Assembly: GCA_019022495.1 (NCBI GenBank)
Contig: JAFEKR010000007.1
Coordinates: forward strand, 496,001-560,000
DNA length: 64,000 bases
Direction of reading: 5' to 3'
DNA from: Epichloe hybrida
Lineage: Eukaryota; Ascomycota; Sordariomycetes; Hypocreales; Clavicipitaceae
Shown here: positions 47,479 to 58,900 of the stretch, in pieces
Position numbering within the stretch: the stretch's first letter is position 1
How the letters are laid out: each line of letters starts with the position of its first letter
Notes under the pieces: generated by a model
Seen by the model: only the letters and a program-made list of their open reading frames with translations
Database searches by the model: none
Told to the model about the DNA's origin: nothing
Program-made: the position numbers and the translations under genes

Positions 47479-47751
47479 CGTATTCGTGAGCGATGCGCGA
47501 ATGAGGTCTGGAGCAACGACTTGGATGACATGTGTTGTAAAACGATGTATTGGGAATGATTTTAGATTTTTTCGCTTCTATAAACAACTAAATCTTTTTG
47601 TGTGAAAGGGGTATCTTCACGGTGTCGAATCCAGTGCTCATCGGCTGCGGCACCTCCTCCCTATTATTCGTCGTCCGGGTAATTAAAAGGATAAGAGCCC
47701 CCCCAAAAAAACCCCCAAAAACCAAAAGAAAACCCCCTCCCGAGCTGTGTG
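47479..47751. other. Convergent 3' region between HIS2 and the deacetylase
   Basis: Shared 3' flank of two tail-to-tail genes. It contains A/C-run DNA at 47697-47740, which is G-run/T-run on the deacetylase transcript strand just after its stop codon. Confidence 0.6.
47697..47740 (-). repeat. C-run/A-run tract with possible G-quadruplex on the minus strand
   Basis: On the plus strand C7, A7, C5, A5, cc, then a further C5 and C3. The minus strand therefore carries at least three to four runs of three or more Gs separated by T-rich loops, within the deacetylase 3' UTR region. A related tract occurs at 63462-63501. Confidence 0.55.
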
Positions 47752-50700
47752 TTACGGCTGGCTCTCGTTGCCCGCGGTCCCTGATGTGTTATGAGCAGGC
47801 TTGTCTGCCCTCGGGGCGAACGGAATCCCAGAGTTGTGTTGGTACTTGAATAGCCCGCTTGGTTTGGCTGCCGGTGTGGGCGTGCCCGTGGGCGTCGAAG
47901 CCGATGGAGCCGGAACGTTTGGTGGAAGCCATTTGAGGGGTTCTTGGGGAACCAGCGTCACGGCTTCGGAGCCCTCGGGCTGGTACGGAATGAACATGTC
48001 GCTCGTGTCGCTTGCCGCATGTATGGCAACATGAGGCACGTTGGGAGAGCTGCCTGCGAGGAGCGACGGAGCAGGCGTCGGAGAAGATGTGCCTGATGAT
48101 GATGTGTAGAGAGCTTCTACTGCGGTGGGCACTCCTCCGCTTAACGAGGGGGTCGGCGGTGCTGGTGCTTGGAGAGGTTCGCCGGCGCACGATGCAGGCA
48201 GAGCAGATGGCCCTACCAAAACCGTGGGTATCGAAGACATACCTACAGGGGACCGTGTTTTCCCTGATTCGACAATGGCCGAGGCGTGATCAGCTCCCCT
48301 TTGCCCTGCAGCACTGTCTGTCGCCACGTCTTTGGTCCTCATCTTTGCCTCCTTTTGCGATTGCGTGATCAGGTTGATTCGAATCTTCTTCACGCCCCTG
48401 ACAAGGTTGTCCATGTCTGCCTTTGCGTCGTTGCCCGTGACGCTGAGTGGGAGACCGGTGCTTGGCGTCGGTGTGTCGGCACCGACAAGAACGGGCTGCT
48501 TGCCCGCCCTGGCCGGCGTGCTTGTTCTTCCCACAGATCGGGGCCCTTTGGCAGCCGCTTCTTTACGGACTGGCGCACCTCTGTTCTTTTGCAAAGGCAC
48601 TTCGCCACCACTCTGCGCTTTGCCTGCCCGGGAACCCGGTCGGCTGGTTGTCGTTCGCCTCGGGGCGGGAGCTGTTGCCGGAACCGGCGGCATGGACAGC
48701 GACTCCTCCTCACTCGGAGGACTCAGGGTGGTAGAGGCGGCACTGAGACGACGAGTCGATCTCCTCGCAGACTGTGTTACATTGGGTTGAGGTGTGCTCC
48801 TGATCGTCTGCGCCATGCAAGTCAGCAAAGATGTGTCCTGTCATCAACAGACGCATATGATTGAAGAACGCGCAAGAAGGCGCAAGAAGGCGCTTTACCT
48901 TTATTGGAGAGGCTACTGGGGTAGTGACCGGCTTTCTTCTCGTCCTGGGCAGCGTCTCGCTGGTTTCTTCGTCGATGGGACCTATGGTCCTCGCCCGCCT
49001 CTCGCGCAACGACATTCTCGATGATGATCGATCGGCCCCAGGAGGCGGAGGTGGAGGTGGAGGAGGGAATCCGAGCAATAGGGATTGTCGATCCCGCCGA
49101 GCCCGGGATGCCTCCGCATTGAGTTCTTCTGCCTTGTGGCTGTCTGTCTGGCGATCCAGGGGAATCAGTACATTGCATAGCTCCTTGGCAGCAACGACCC
49201 ATGACACCTCCGGGGGCGGGGGCGAGGGTGGTCGTTGCATCACTCTCGGTTGCCCCGTAGATAAGCTAGACAGACTCCGTCGCATCTTAACCGGGTCTGT
49301 CACTCTTGCTGCGGAAGCTTGTGTTGGTGATGAATACGTGGGGGGTGTGGAATTCCGTGATTTCTTTGGTGGCGATGGTGGCTCTGCAGGCTGTTCGAGC
49401 TGATCCAGTTGACCGCTCGCCCACCACGACGGGTTATAAGGACAGATTGACATCCGTGAAGGCGTTGGCTCAGTATCATGGCCAACGCCCATGTTGGCAA
49501 GGCCGGCTCTCTGGCTCATTTCGTACCCGAGGCCGCTGTCTTCCTGCTCCGTCTTTATCAAAGGTTCACTTTGCCCAACCATGCCACTCAAGTGACTTAG
49601 GATGCCTGAGTATAAAGCACGGTCGCTATATCCGCCCTCAAGAACGCTGATGACTCTTCCATCCACAGCCAGTCCGTCCTCGGCGGCCAGCTTGACAACA
49701 TCTCGGGTTAGTCGGGCGTAGAACTCGGTTGGTACGTTCACTTGATGACGCTGCATCCCCGCCCCCTCCCATTCGCTAGCATCGAAACCAGCAGAGAAGA
49801 AGATGGCGGCTTTCGGGGTTTGGTTCGTGTCTCGTACTTTCAGCGCCCGTTCCCTTAGATACTTGCGTGTTTTATCCAACAAGACGCTATACGTTGATTC
49901 ATACAGTGCCCAGAAATCCTGCTCTGTTTTCCAGGACTGCAGGTGAACGTTCCAGATTGACTGGCCATGGGCGTTGTCTATGCATACGCTGGCATTCCTC
50001 ACCTTTTCTGCGTCGCCCCACTCGCAAGGATAAGAGTTGATATCATGCAAACTAAAGTAGCCAATCGAGGTCTTCTTCCAGTGAGCCTCGTTCTTCTTGG
50101 CGGCATTGGCCCGAGAGTTGTGGTCCCAAGTGATGGCTTGGGACCCATCGCCATGGTGAAGGTCGAAGTCGATAATGGCCGCGTGCGTGAGTCCATGATG
50201 TAGGGCACCATGCATGATACCTACATGGACATTGTTCACCCAACAGAAACCAGAAGGATGAGACGCGGAGCAGTGGTGGCCGGGAGGTCTCACGCCGACA
50301 AAAGCTCTGCGAGGTCCGTCTCCGAACACAGTATCGACGGCTTCGCAGACTGCCCCCAAAGCGCCCTCCATGGCGTCGAGCGACTCCGCGCAGAGATACA
50401 AGTCGCCTTCATGGAGTTGTTGCGGAACAGGGTCGTCGGCACCTCCAGCGACATCCCGCCGTTGAAGCTCCTTGCGCCCCATGGCCAACGTCGATTCAGC
50501 AGACTCGCACATCAGTTTCAGTTCCTCCATCCATTTGGTGCCATGGACATTGGTCACGGCTGGCGACGACAAGGGCAATCGCCTCGTGGTCTTGTGAATG
50601 CGGAACGGTATGCCATCGATGTCAAGTGGGTTCCTCCTGGGATGAATAGGGAGTCGACCTTGGCAGTGCCGACCACCCAAACGTACGTAAGCCGTCGAAA

Positions 50701-51340
50701 CGCCCAGCACGCATGCCTTGATTCTCTCAGGACGTTCCACTATGGTGCTCAGAGCACTACGCGATGTGCGAGGACGGGAGAACCTGTGGCCGTACACTGC
50801 ATCGTTGAGGATCACAATCGTATCTGTTGAGAGGGTGGCAATGGGTCCATGATGGGCCTCGAGTTCGGCTCGGAAGTAGTCGCTCGCAATCGAGTTGGCC
50901 GTTACCGGGGCCTTCTCTTCCTCAGGTGTCGATTTCGAAGTCGTCGGTGACATGAGCTGGCCATAGCTTGCTCGTCGCGACAAGGTTTTTCCAGACGCGG
51001 TGCCACTAGCAGAATGCAGAGAACTCATGGAGGCTTTGCGAAGTAATGTAGGTGTCCCAGCGCGGGAGCCTCTCCTAGAACTCGAACCATTGGAAGGACT
51101 ACGGGACGGATTTCGGGGTCGAGGCGTGGCGGAGGATGAGCGTTGAGGCGGAGGTCTAAGGGGGGTGTTTGACGCAGTACTTGCGCGGCGAGAAGACGGC
51201 AGCTTTGACTGATTGAGTTCATTCGTGATGGAGAGCTGGCTCAGCGACTGTGTCAGACCAGCGTCGTCGTCGAGGGCATTCGTGGCTGGGGTTGTCGACT
51301 GGTGCCGTGGGGGCAGCGACCCATGAATGGAAGATGGCAT
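47752..51340 (-). CDS. HOS3: Histone deacetylase, HOS3 type
   Basis: Zn-dependent lysine deacetylase of the fungus-specific HOS3 branch. Two exons on the minus strand, 51340-48899 and 48807-47752, with a 91 nt phase-0 intron (GTAAAG...GCGCAG) that contains a doubled gcgcaagaag; product 1165 aa. Residues 1-150 are Ser/Arg/Pro-rich and disordered-looking. The catalytic domain spans about 165-600: His355-His356 in GVRPPGHHCSASHPSGFCWV, Zn ligands in DFDLHHGDGSQ (about 391-401), SAGFDASEWEGAG for the second Asp, and catalytic Tyr in LEGGYSDRAL. The long C-terminus, rich in Ser/Pro/Thr, ends in GLFKYQHNSGIPFAP, as usual in this group. All key residues are present. In yeast the HOS3 protein acts as a homodimer at the bud neck and spindle pole; its role in this fungus is not shown by the sequence. 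Convergent with HIS2. Confidence 0.95.
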
Positions 51341-52435
51341 GGAGTTGGACGGCGACGACGACGCATGAGACGAATCGTGTTTTCGGGACTCTGGAAAAGG
51401 GTGCTCGTCTTGATTGAGTTTTGCGAGGGTGGCTGTTAGCAGACAATGGGGATGAGGATGGGGATCTGGTTGTTTGATGTTTTGTTTTGGGTGAACCCAG
51501 CCAGACTCGTGATTGCAACCGGGTTTCGGAGCCTATTAATATCAAACAAGAAAACAAGGGACCACACAGATGGACCGCGAGCGCGTCTGGCGGCAAGGTG
51601 GGGTCACGTGCTCACGTGCATCATTGAAGTCAGTGAGATAGATGGACAGCTGTTTGAGCCTCTGGCGACGACCCGCATCCGATGCATTGGCCACAACCAG
51701 TGAGCGAAAGAAATGTTACAATTCAATTTGAGTTGTCGTTTGGCCTCTCTCATTTGCTTCCATTCCGCATGAACCCGATTTAGCTTACAGTCAACATACG
51801 CTCCTGCTGCTTTCAAAGAAGGGAAATATACAACAATCCTTGCTGACATGATGGCGTCACTTGGAGATATCTCCGACATGTTTCTTGGAGAAATACATAT
51901 ATCCAAGTCACGTCCTCCTGGTTGATTGTTCCAGCACTGGCCTACGCCGAGGAACACTGCAAGAAAATGACCTGTCATACCATGTCCTCCGCTCTGCATA
52001 CTAGGCGCCCATCACCCATCACCGTCAAGAACCACCCCGCATTTGTCAAGTCAGACGTCGATACGGAAGTCGTCGTGTTGAGCTGCACCCTGCAAAAGTG
52101 ATGCCTGAAATGTGAGGCTGCAATATCCAACACATGAAAAAACCGGCCCAACGAGCTCGCCCCCAACCACCAGACCGCCAGACTGACTACCCGTTCGGAA
52201 AAAGGACAGGACGGGACTTGCACACGGAATAGTAGTGACGCATTCTTTCCCATCCGCTGATGACATCAACTTGACACCATTGCGACATGAGACTGACTAG
52301 GACCTCGAGTAAGCCTGACTCAGAAGTGGGCAAATATAAATTTACATACTATAGTGAATACTGAAGGGTTTGCTGGACGCGGACTCAGCCAACTCGGATG
52401 GCTGAAATCTTTGCCGGCCGTCAAAGGGGTCGGCT

Positions 52436-52515
52436 GCGCGCTGGTTCTTATGCGCGCTGGTTCTTATGCGCGCTGGTTCTTATGCGCGCTGGTTCTTATG
52501 CGCGCTGGTTCTTAC
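52436..52515 (+). repeat. 16 bp tandem repeat, five units
   Basis: gcgcgctggttcttat in four perfect copies and a fifth differing only in the last base. The unit length is not a multiple of three, so it is unlikely to be coding. Confidence 0.9.
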
Positions 52516-52653
52516 TCGTCGGTGTGACAAAGTCGCGCAAAATGCGGCGTGGCTTGATGCCAATGTCTCTCTCGGCCAGTTGTCGTGCAGCTTTGTCTTC
52601 CCTCAAATAAGCTGCGGGCTTGGCCAAATACAATCATCATCTTGTTGGTGATA

Positions 52654-53274
52654 CTGGCAGTCGTGGCTCGCCCGGTTTAAAATGACTCTCCCGGCAACAT
52701 ATGCGCCCCAAATCCCTGCAAGTTGCCGTTGTTGAAAATCTCCGCCAATACGGATCCGTAGAGCCGCTCATGTTTGTTTTTGCTTTGATTCGAGAGTCAA
52801 CATGCTTTCATGGACTCTTTGTAGACATTCATCGTTGTCATTGTAGATGCACTTGTCTTCAAGGGCAACCGGACATGTTTGCATAGGGCTGCAGCAGATT
52901 GCCCTTTCTTTAGTCAGATCGCCGATTTGACCGAGATCGCTCCGGTGAGACCATTTGATTCCCAGCCAGCAGGGACATCTAAACACGCATATGTCAAAAA
53001 TTGAACACGCATATGCCGTTAGTCCTAATCGGGATAGACAGTACACCCACCTGTTTTTAGTGTGGCTCGCGTCCAATCTTCGTAGCTATTATAGTAAGGT
53101 AAAATTATATAGCTAGTATTATTATTAGAGATACTAAGGATACGATACGCTTGTGTAAAAGGTTGAATTTAACGTTGAATTTGACGTTGAAGGTGATGAT
53201 AATTAATGATAACCAAGAAGCTAAGAAGGGGAGAAGGAGAGGAATCTATGTAGGTCAGAAGTGTGGGCGAAAAG
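52654..53274 (+). repeat. First unit of a ~600 bp tandem duplication
   Basis: 621 bp, starting ctggcagtcgtggctcgccc and ending tgtgggcgaaaag. It abuts the second unit with no gap. It carries about 25 bp (inside 53086-53120) that the second unit lacks. A 102-codon minus-strand frame (53076-52768) is present and identical in both units. Confidence 0.93.
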
Positions 53275-53869
53275 CTGGCAGTCGTGGCTCGCCCGGTTTA
53301 AAATGACTCTCCCGGCAACATATGCGCCCCAAATCCCTGCAAGTTGCCGTTGTTGAAAATCTCCGCCAATACGGATCCGTAGAGCCGCTCATGTTTGTTT
53401 TTGCTTTGATTCGAGAGTCAACATGCTTTCATGGACTCTTTGTAGACATTCATCGTTGTCATTGTAGATGCACTTGTCTTCAAGGGCAACCGGACATGTT
53501 TGCATAGGGCTGCAGCAGATTGCCCTTTCTTTAGTCAGATCGCCGATTTGACCGAGATCGCTCCGGTGAGACCATTTGATTCCCAGCCAGCAGGGACATC
53601 TAAACACGCATATGTCAAAAATTGAACACGCATATGCCGTTAGTCCTAATCGGGATAGACAGTACACCCACCTGTTTTTAGTGTGGCTCGCGTCCAATCT
53701 TCGTAGCTCTAGTATTATTATTAGAGATACTAAGGATACGATACGCTTGTGTAAAAGGTTGAATTTAACGTTGAATTTGACGTTGAAGGTGATGATAATT
53801 AATGATAACCAAGAAGCTAAGAAGGGGAGAAGGAGAGGAATCTATGTAGGTCAGAAGGTGGGCGAAAAG
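53275..53869 (+). repeat. Second unit of the ~600 bp tandem duplication
   Basis: 595 bp, essentially identical to 52654-53274 except for the ~25 bp gap after cgtagct and one base near the end. No RIP-type changes separate the two units. Confidence 0.93.
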
Positions 53870-53898
53870 CGGGAAAAGTGGGGCGGCATATGCGTGTT
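53625..53898. repeat. Segment bounded by a 15 bp perfect inverted repeat
   Basis: aacacgcatatgccg at 53625-53639 and its exact reverse complement at 53884-53898. The left arm is itself preceded by another acacgcatatg 22 bp upstream. Because the left arm lies inside the duplicated unit, it also exists at 53004-53018. It could be a small MITE-like insertion, but no target duplication is evident. Confidence 0.5.
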
Positions 53899-54388
53899 AC
53901 AAAGCAGCATCCGTCAAATTCGGATCTCTTGACATGCCTTTTACGTCGCTCAAGCATATGGACCGCTTACTGACGCGCAGATCTTTGCATACCTAATACC
54001 AAGGGCCTTTGCATCGTCAAACCCACGTTGAAGATGAAGACGAAGGATTCCCTGAGACAGGAACGAAAGTGTGGGCCGCAGAGAACATTACAAGCGAGCA
54101 ACAATCAGGCTCCCGTAGGACAGGACTGATGTGGACAACAATTTCTACATGTATGGAGCTCTCGTGCTGGAACACTTATGCCGAGGCGCACATGCTTATT
54201 TGGAGTGATGCAGAATTAGGAAAAGCGGCCCTGTCCAGGAGATGAAGCTCTCATGCACATGGCAAGCGTGACTCGTACTTCATACCGAGTAACTAGTTGT
54301 AACTTGTGTGATATTAGATTTTGACAAAGGCGACAAGTCGGAAGGTGCTAATTTACCTGTCACTGTGGCGTGACATTTGGCCAGCGCG

Positions 54389-54430
54389 TACCGAGTACCG
54401 AATGCCGAGTTCCGAGCACCGAGCATCGAG
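54389..54430 (+). repeat. 7 bp degenerate tandem repeat, six units
   Basis: taccgag, taccgaa, tgccgag, ttccgag, caccgag, catcgag. The CCGAG core is kept while the first two bases vary. A further ataccgagtaac lies at about 54283-54294. Confidence 0.75.
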
Positions 54431-55562
54431 TAACATAGCCGCTCGACGGCCTCGGAACAGCCGCTGAAACTGGATGCGCGTCGGAAAAATATATCGACAT
54501 GGTTCCGATGATCTACTTTCTGGTCCTCGGCAGCGGCGAACTTCTATCTCCAACGGATCCGTATGCTGTCGAGGAAGAAGAGGCCGCTCCTATGTCGACA
54601 CAGATTACCAAGAAGTCCTCGTTCTTGTGGGTGTTGAGGAATCTATCGCTAACCGGGTCACAGCTGGCGCTGTTGTGAGCAGCTGGCAGTGTTACTGGTC
54701 CGTGCTGATGGCTACGTCATACCCCCCCCTCTTGGCAGCTCCTCCTCTGCTAGCGCCAACAATCGGCAGTGGGCTACCCCTTTATTATTAATGATGTCTT
54801 CCGTACCCTCCGACATTGGGCAATTTAAAAAAAAAAAAAAAGAGAGAGAGAGAAAAGAAGCATTCCCCGACCATCGTGCGGTGCAGTGCAGTGCAGCGTT
54901 ACGTCGGAAAGCTGTGCGCGCGGAACAAGTAACAGCCCGTGACTTCGTCGTGAACAAAAGGAACATGATGGTCATCATCATGATGCATGTGTGTTCTCGG
55001 TTGTGCAAACCACCTGTCTGCGGAATATCAGAGCATTCCCCAAAACAGTTTAGGTGCTCATGATACCCTCGTGGCGAGCTCGCCTGGCTCTCCACCGGGT
55101 GGAAGGCTACAATGTACATATGTAAGCATTATTTGCAAGGGGGACCTGCGTGCTATTTATTCCGAAGTCCTGCTATCACATCCCCCTCAGGACGCGCAGC
55201 AGAAATTCCATGTCCCACGTTTACTTTGCTGCGCACTCTCGGACCACGTCCCCCATAACTGGCAACGATTTAAACTGGGCCTAGTCTTACGTGTCTTGCC
55301 TTGCAGGATGAAGAATGAAGAATGAAAGAATTTGCCTAATGCAAGAAAAAAAGAAGGCCACCGTCACGGAGATCCGAACATATAACAGTAATGGCAATTG
55401 GCGGGTGCCAAGTCTAGCTAGTTCTACCAAAACGAGTCAGGACTTGTCAGTGAAGTTGTTGACACGGTGCTAAACGATTTGGGCCTGGTCCGCCAGCCCG
55501 GGCAAAACTTACCTGCCGTTGACCCTTCCCGCTCCTGCGGCCGCTGCTCTCCCTAGTAGTTA

Positions 55563-55943
55563 GTGCCTGTGTACCTACTGACGTCGCCCGCGCTATTCGT
55601 CATTTGTCCTGGTCCCCCCCCCCCCCTACCTTATTCCAACAGCCATCTTCACCGTTTGTTTTCACCATCAGACGCTGCCTCTCTTCCCATTCTGACCCGA
55701 CTTCTCTTGCCGACGAACGTTGCCCTCTTCGTTGTCAACCCCAACAGCTCCAACAGGACAAACAGCACGTCCTGTCCGCCGTCCGCCGTGCATTTGCACT
55801 GGCCCCTCGACACCACGACTGCAACGCGAGACCAGCCCGTGCATACGCCGCGCATACACCACACTCACTCCTTTGGCTGTGACCTCATGCACATATCCGC
55901 TTGCCGACTCGACTTAGCACCGACCTCGAGCCCTCTCATATGA
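55563..55943 (+). other. Possible upstream reading frame in the kinase leader
   Basis: A 126-codon frame (MPVYLLTSPALFVICPGPPP...) ends with TGA at 55941-55943, three bases before the kinase ATG at 55947. Its sequence is low-complexity (Pro/Ser/Leu) and passes through a C14 run, so it is probably not a conserved protein. It could reduce or couple translation of the kinase if the mRNA starts upstream. Confidence 0.3.
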
Positions 55944-55946
55944 GGC

Positions 55947-58900
55947 ATGCGAAGCCATGATCCTGTAGCTGGCGCCTCTCTCAAATCCACATCGACACGT
56001 TCTGATCCTTGGCGAGCGCGACCGACGTGTACGGGCGCTGGGGCTGGTGCTTCGACCTTTGTCACTGGCAACTCGAATCCCTCCTCTTCCACGTCACCAA
56101 CGGGGCACAAGCGAGCCGACAAAAAAAGCGATTCGTCGAGAGATGGATTGAGTCCGGACAGCTTGCTAGTCGCAGCAGAAGAAGCAGAAGCAGCAGAAGC
56201 AGCAGCCGTGTCGACTGGGAATGCGCACAGCATAATGGCTCAACGCCGCCCAAGCTACCCCTTCTCTTCGCCGTTCGACGCGTCGGGCAGGGGCCAGCGA
56301 GAGTGGCAGCGTTCTAGAGAGCAGAACTACAAAGGTGGCCAGCCTGTTACCATCTCCGGTGATGGTCCCATCGTCTCAGAGCCGGCAGAGAGCATGTCTG
56401 TCACGGGAGAATCGACGCAGAATCCCGATACCACAGCCATGTCTCAGTCGCTATCCGATGACTACCGTGCTAGATTGGCTCGCGATCTTGAGCTCCGCCA
56501 ACTTTCCGCCAGAGGTCTGCTCATGGCTCAGTCAGAAAAGGAACGAGTGTCTCCCATTGCGGAGGAAGGTGCTACTTTGACCTCGCCGATATTGGCAGCC
56601 ACCCTCACCTCATCATCAACCGAATCTGGCAACACTGTGCGCGGTGGCATGACACCAGCCGCAATCGCGCAGACCCCCTCATATCCTTTCCCTCGAATGC
56701 AAGGTTTCCCCCACCAGCTCTCCAAATTCATGTCGCTCCCACCCGCGAGCCCCCCATCACGACAGCAGACGGCGCCTTCGTTTGAGCATCGGGGAATGCT
56801 GGACAAGGTATTGTCAGAGTCTTCTACGCCGGCGTCTACTTTTGCTTTCGAGCCCCCAGGGACCTCGAACTTTCCTCACCACTCGGACTTTTCTACCCCT
56901 AGCCTCTATGATCTGTCTCTAATGCTATCCGCGGAGCCTGGACTGGATGCCTGGTGGAACACGGTGGTGCAAATCATGAGAGATGTATACAAAGCAGAGA
57001 GGGTAACCCTGGCCGTTCCTGCCGACACCACTGACGTAGAAAATGTCCCTTGGGGTCAGAGAGCCAGTTTCAATGCACACCAAGAGGATGAGCTCAGCTT
57101 GGGCTACATGGCAAAAGGAAGCAGTGCCTGTGCCTTTCAAAGTAGCGAGTACGAGGCTGCCTCGGACGGTATGGCTGCGTTTGACGATGCTACGCCTGGC
57201 TCCACCGGCCTCTCTCGACCAGGCATACGAAGTCGCCATTCCTTCACCGCCTTTGAGGACAACCGGCCAAACTCACGAGAACGAGTTCCCATGGTGCCGC
57301 TCAAACGGCCGACTAATCTGACAAGAAGCAAAACACAATATCCTTCACCTCGCGTCGCAGCGGAACTCGAGGACGACTACACCAAGCTGAACAAGGATGC
57401 GTTGGACGAGCATGATGCAGCTGCCGATGTGCAGCCAAAGATCCCCAGCTGGGAGGCACCGTTCATGGCACGCTACGAGGGACAGGGTCGCGTCTTGCCC
57501 GTCTTACAGGCGCTCGACTACGAAGCTGACCCCCTGATCGATCATACAGGCATCATGCGAGTGCTCGAGCGTGGCCATCCCGTTGCCTTGACTCGGACAT
57601 GTCCGTATCTCCCCAGAACCGACTTCGACCCAGATCAAGGAAGTGATCACCACCATCCAAATTTGAAAGGGCATGGCTCAGACCCGAAGCGGCCCAAAAA
57701 GCAACGCACCGAGTCCGTCTCCAAACTGTCATCCCTCCTGCCCGGTACTCCACGCACCAAAGGAGCCAGTAGCGACAAGGCCAAGACAATTGCATCGTGT
57801 CTTGATGATGAGAATCGCCGACCGACGACACCCAAGTACGAAGAGTATGAACAAGCGCCGCCATCTCCCTGGTCGCAATCGCCGGCACCGTCACCCGCTG
57901 TTCGAAACGATCCCAAGGAGAATCCTTTCTTCACTGATGCCATGGTCGATGAAGATTCCTTCAATCCTGGCCCGCCTCCTTCCACCTATATCGGGATGCG
58001 GCCGCCCAAGGCTATCGGTGTAGACAACTCATGGACTGTCCTTCACATACCGCTGAAACACGTTCTGCTGTCCAAGCCTATGCGAGCCTTCAGACTAGAT
58101 GCTGCCGCGCTGGAATCAAAATCTCAACCGCGAGCCAAAGACGAAAGCCCGCCTGATCGCAAAGTTCCACCAGAATCCGGTCGTGTCACACCGGAGCAAC
58201 TGAAGCGGAACAAATCGGCGCCAATTGCAATCCTCTCCATACTTAGCCCCATTATACCGTACCCGTCTAATCTGAGGCATTCGTTAGAGTGCCTGGCGCC
58301 ACACATGGCAACCTCCTTCTCGCTCTGCCGCCACTATAGTAACCTCGAAACCGAACTGGCCGGAATCCAGCGGCGCAGGCCCTCGATTACGGGCTTCGGG
58401 GCGGTCGCGCCTTTCGCTAACCATGCCGAGAGCGCATGTTTCTAGCAGCAAACGCGCCCCAGCAGAACTCCCTCGGCGGAAGTATGACGAGTCCCAGCGA
58501 TTTTTCTGCCATTTCAAAAAGCGCAACCGCGTCTCCAATGGCGACACCTGGATGGGAACACGGTTCTCTAAGCCATTTCATGGACAGAAGACAGCCTCCC
58601 GGCAGCCCTTCAGCAGGGTCTCAGGCTGTGGGGAGCTACTTTGCCAGCAAGCAAAAGCTGGCGTCAAAGCAAGAACTTTCGACACCCGGAAGAGAACGAG
58701 CACGTACCGCCGCCTCCAAGGGCAATTCTCCCGGCGGCGAAAAGGAACCTCCGTCTCTCTCTGGCGTGAGATTCGAAAATGAAGCCTCCAGCCCAGAGCA
58801 AATGACCGACGGGGGTTATTTCGGGGCTGCTGGTGCCAGCACAACGAGCAGGGCCCCCAAAGATGGCAGCGGTCTAGCCCGCGGCCAGGCTTGTGCGATA

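Larger units (their letters stand above)
51341..55946. other. 4.6 kb repeat-bearing intergenic region
   Basis: Lies between the divergent deacetylase and histidine kinase genes. Many short frames exist, but none has a recognisable product or splice-supported extension. The region holds a 16 bp x5 repeat, a ~600 bp tandem duplication, a 15 bp inverted repeat and a 7 bp repeat array, each listed separately. A poly-A run and gagaga tract sit at 54829-54860, and a C14 run lies in the kinase leader at about 55613-55626. Composition is normal except for an AT-rich strip inside the duplicated unit. Confidence 0.6.

Noticed and set aside
52768..53697. Identical 102-codon minus-strand Cys-containing frame in both duplicated units
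   Set aside because: Identity follows from the recent DNA duplication; there is no signal peptide, no recognisable domain and no codon bias, so I do not call a gene.
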